Shown here in pieces: positions 12,708 to 13,327 of a DNA stretch of 13,327 nucleotides; the stretch's first letter is position 1; each line of letters opens with the position of its first letter. The notes beneath the pieces are model-generated. The model searched no databases and was not told where the DNA came from. It saw only the letters and a list, made by a program, of their open reading frames with translations. The stretch comes from an uncultured Nitrososphaera sp. GTDB lineage: Archaea > Thermoproteota > Nitrososphaeria > Nitrososphaerales > Nitrososphaeraceae. A program made the position numbers and the translations under genes. Where the stretch lies: NCBI RefSeq assembly GCF_946478925.1, contig NZ_CAMLDP010000055.1:1-13327 (forward strand), given 5' to 3'.

Positions 12708-13286
12708 GTGCGCCAGCCTCGTCTGTCTGGAGGGCCTGCCGACCCCATTAGTCTAGGGTCTGAAGAAAACCCCTTTTACCACTTTTCCAAGAAAACCAAG
12801 GTCATAGAAGATTCGGCGTTTAACTGCCGTGCAATACTGGTAAACGAAAGGTTCTGGAACAAGATCCGCTCTTCTATCCTGGACCTGCTGAAGGACGCCG
12901 GGCCCCTGGTAATGTACGAGCTGGGGCTGGAATACGGTTTTGACATGGGATATCAGGGCAAGAGCCAGACCGGGGCCCATGGAAACGTCATCGACCTCTT
13001 TACCTATTATGTCATGGTGTCCGGCTGGGGCAGGTTTGAGGTGTCTGAACTGAAATTAAAGGACGGCGCGCCTGCGCGCAAGGCAACAGTCCGAGTCTAT
13101 AATAGTTTCTTTGCAAAGGCGGCCAAGAGCGAGACCGGCAACCCTGGCTGCTTTTTTTTGTCCGGGCTGCTTGCAGGGCTGGCAGAAGGGGCGTTTTCAA
13201 CGGGCTATAACTGCCTGGAAACAAAATGCGTGACTGCCGGCGACGACTACTGCGAGTTTGTCCTCACGCGAAGGCCCGGCGACTGA
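12708..13286 (+). CDS. V4R-domain (4-vinyl reductase type) small-molecule-binding protein
   Basis: The product has 192 residues from a GTG start at 12708 set by a TATA box 26 bases upstream. Residues about 25-190 match the V4R fold: RAILVNERFWNKIRSSILDL, then GPLVMYELGLEYGFDMGYQG, VSGWGRFEVSELKL, and the C-terminal signature FLSGLLAGLAEG ... CLETKCVTAGDDYCEFVL. V4R domains bind hydrophobic small molecules or tetrapyrroles and often carry a zinc ion. Cys148, Cys174 and Cys182 are spaced like the zinc cysteines of phenol-sensing V4R regulators, with C-x7-C at the end. The position of the fourth (Glu) ligand seems to be Phe in NSFFAKA, which is my alignment by eye. No DNA-binding or enzyme domain is attached, so it is a stand-alone V4R protein and may act with a partner. 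Its neighbour across the divergent promoter is Lrp-like paralogue C. Confidence 0.85.
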   Translation: MRQPRLSGGPADPISLGSEENPFYHFSKKTKVIEDSAFNCRAILVNERFWNKIRSSILDLLKDAGPLVMYELGLEYGFDMGYQGKSQTGAHGNVIDLFTYYVMVSGWGRFEVSELKLKDGAPARKATVRVYNSFFAKAAKSETGNPGCFFLSGLLAGLAEGAFSTGYNCLETKCVTAGDDYCEFVLTRRPGD

Positions 13287-13327
13287 CCTGCAACAATATT
13301 GGAAAAAAAGTCGAGCCACGACATGAC

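Overview
The window looks like chromosomal DNA of an ammonia-oxidising archaeon of the Nitrososphaera type (Thaumarchaeota/Nitrososphaerota). This rests on the protein content, not on any search. The signs are small zinc-ribbon proteins with a GRY...C..C...CPCC pattern, an 85-residue winged-helix protein beginning MKNRSRDEI, Lrp-like regulators with the signature QRRRKRLE, several exported discoidin/Ig-like proteins, a glutamine-dependent GlmS, and archaeal TATA boxes about 26 bases upstream of ATG or GTG starts (leaderless mRNAs). The base composition is mixed: GC-rich genes separated by AT-rich spacers.

Layout. 1-192 (-): N-terminus of a secreted polysaccharide-deacetylase-like protein, cut by the window edge. 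405-524 (+): a coding-like C-terminal scrap, probably a pseudogene. 780-2450 (-): large secreted discoidin + Ig-like + lectin-like protein. 2762-3096 (+): two small genes joined by an ATGA overlap, the second a 43-residue Cys-rich microprotein. 3178-4932 (-): glmS. 5149-5700 (-): membrane-anchored Ig-like protein. 5853-6050 and 6384-6659 (-): two small zinc-ribbon proteins. 6825-7496 (-) and 7985-8749 (+): two divergent Lrp/AsnC-like regulators. 8980-10302 (+): membrane-anchored protein with three Ig-like domains. 10592-10849 (+): small winged-helix protein. 11109-12017 (+): nucleotide-sugar dehydrogenase-like protein lacking the usual C-terminal domain. 12036-12512 (-): third Lrp-like regulator. 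12708-13286 (+): V4R-domain protein.

Themes. One is the cell envelope: amino-sugar synthesis (glmS), a nucleotide-sugar dehydrogenase, a deacetylase-like protein and three exported Ig/discoidin proteins, two of which share the same Ig-like module. The other is transcriptional control: three Lrp-like paralogues, one small winged-helix protein, a V4R sensor-like protein and zinc ribbons. No direct regulatory link between the two groups can be read from the sequence.

The most striking structure is a perfect 234-base inverted repeat (7042-7275 and 8299-8532) that encodes the DNA-binding core of the two divergent regulators. It lies in the same frame in both genes, while their N- and C-terminal parts differ strongly. 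This points to recent gene conversion. It also makes the roughly 1-kb segment between the copies, which carries both promoters and both N-termini, a candidate for homologous inversion that would give in-frame chimeras. No tRNA, rRNA, CRISPR array or transposase gene was seen.
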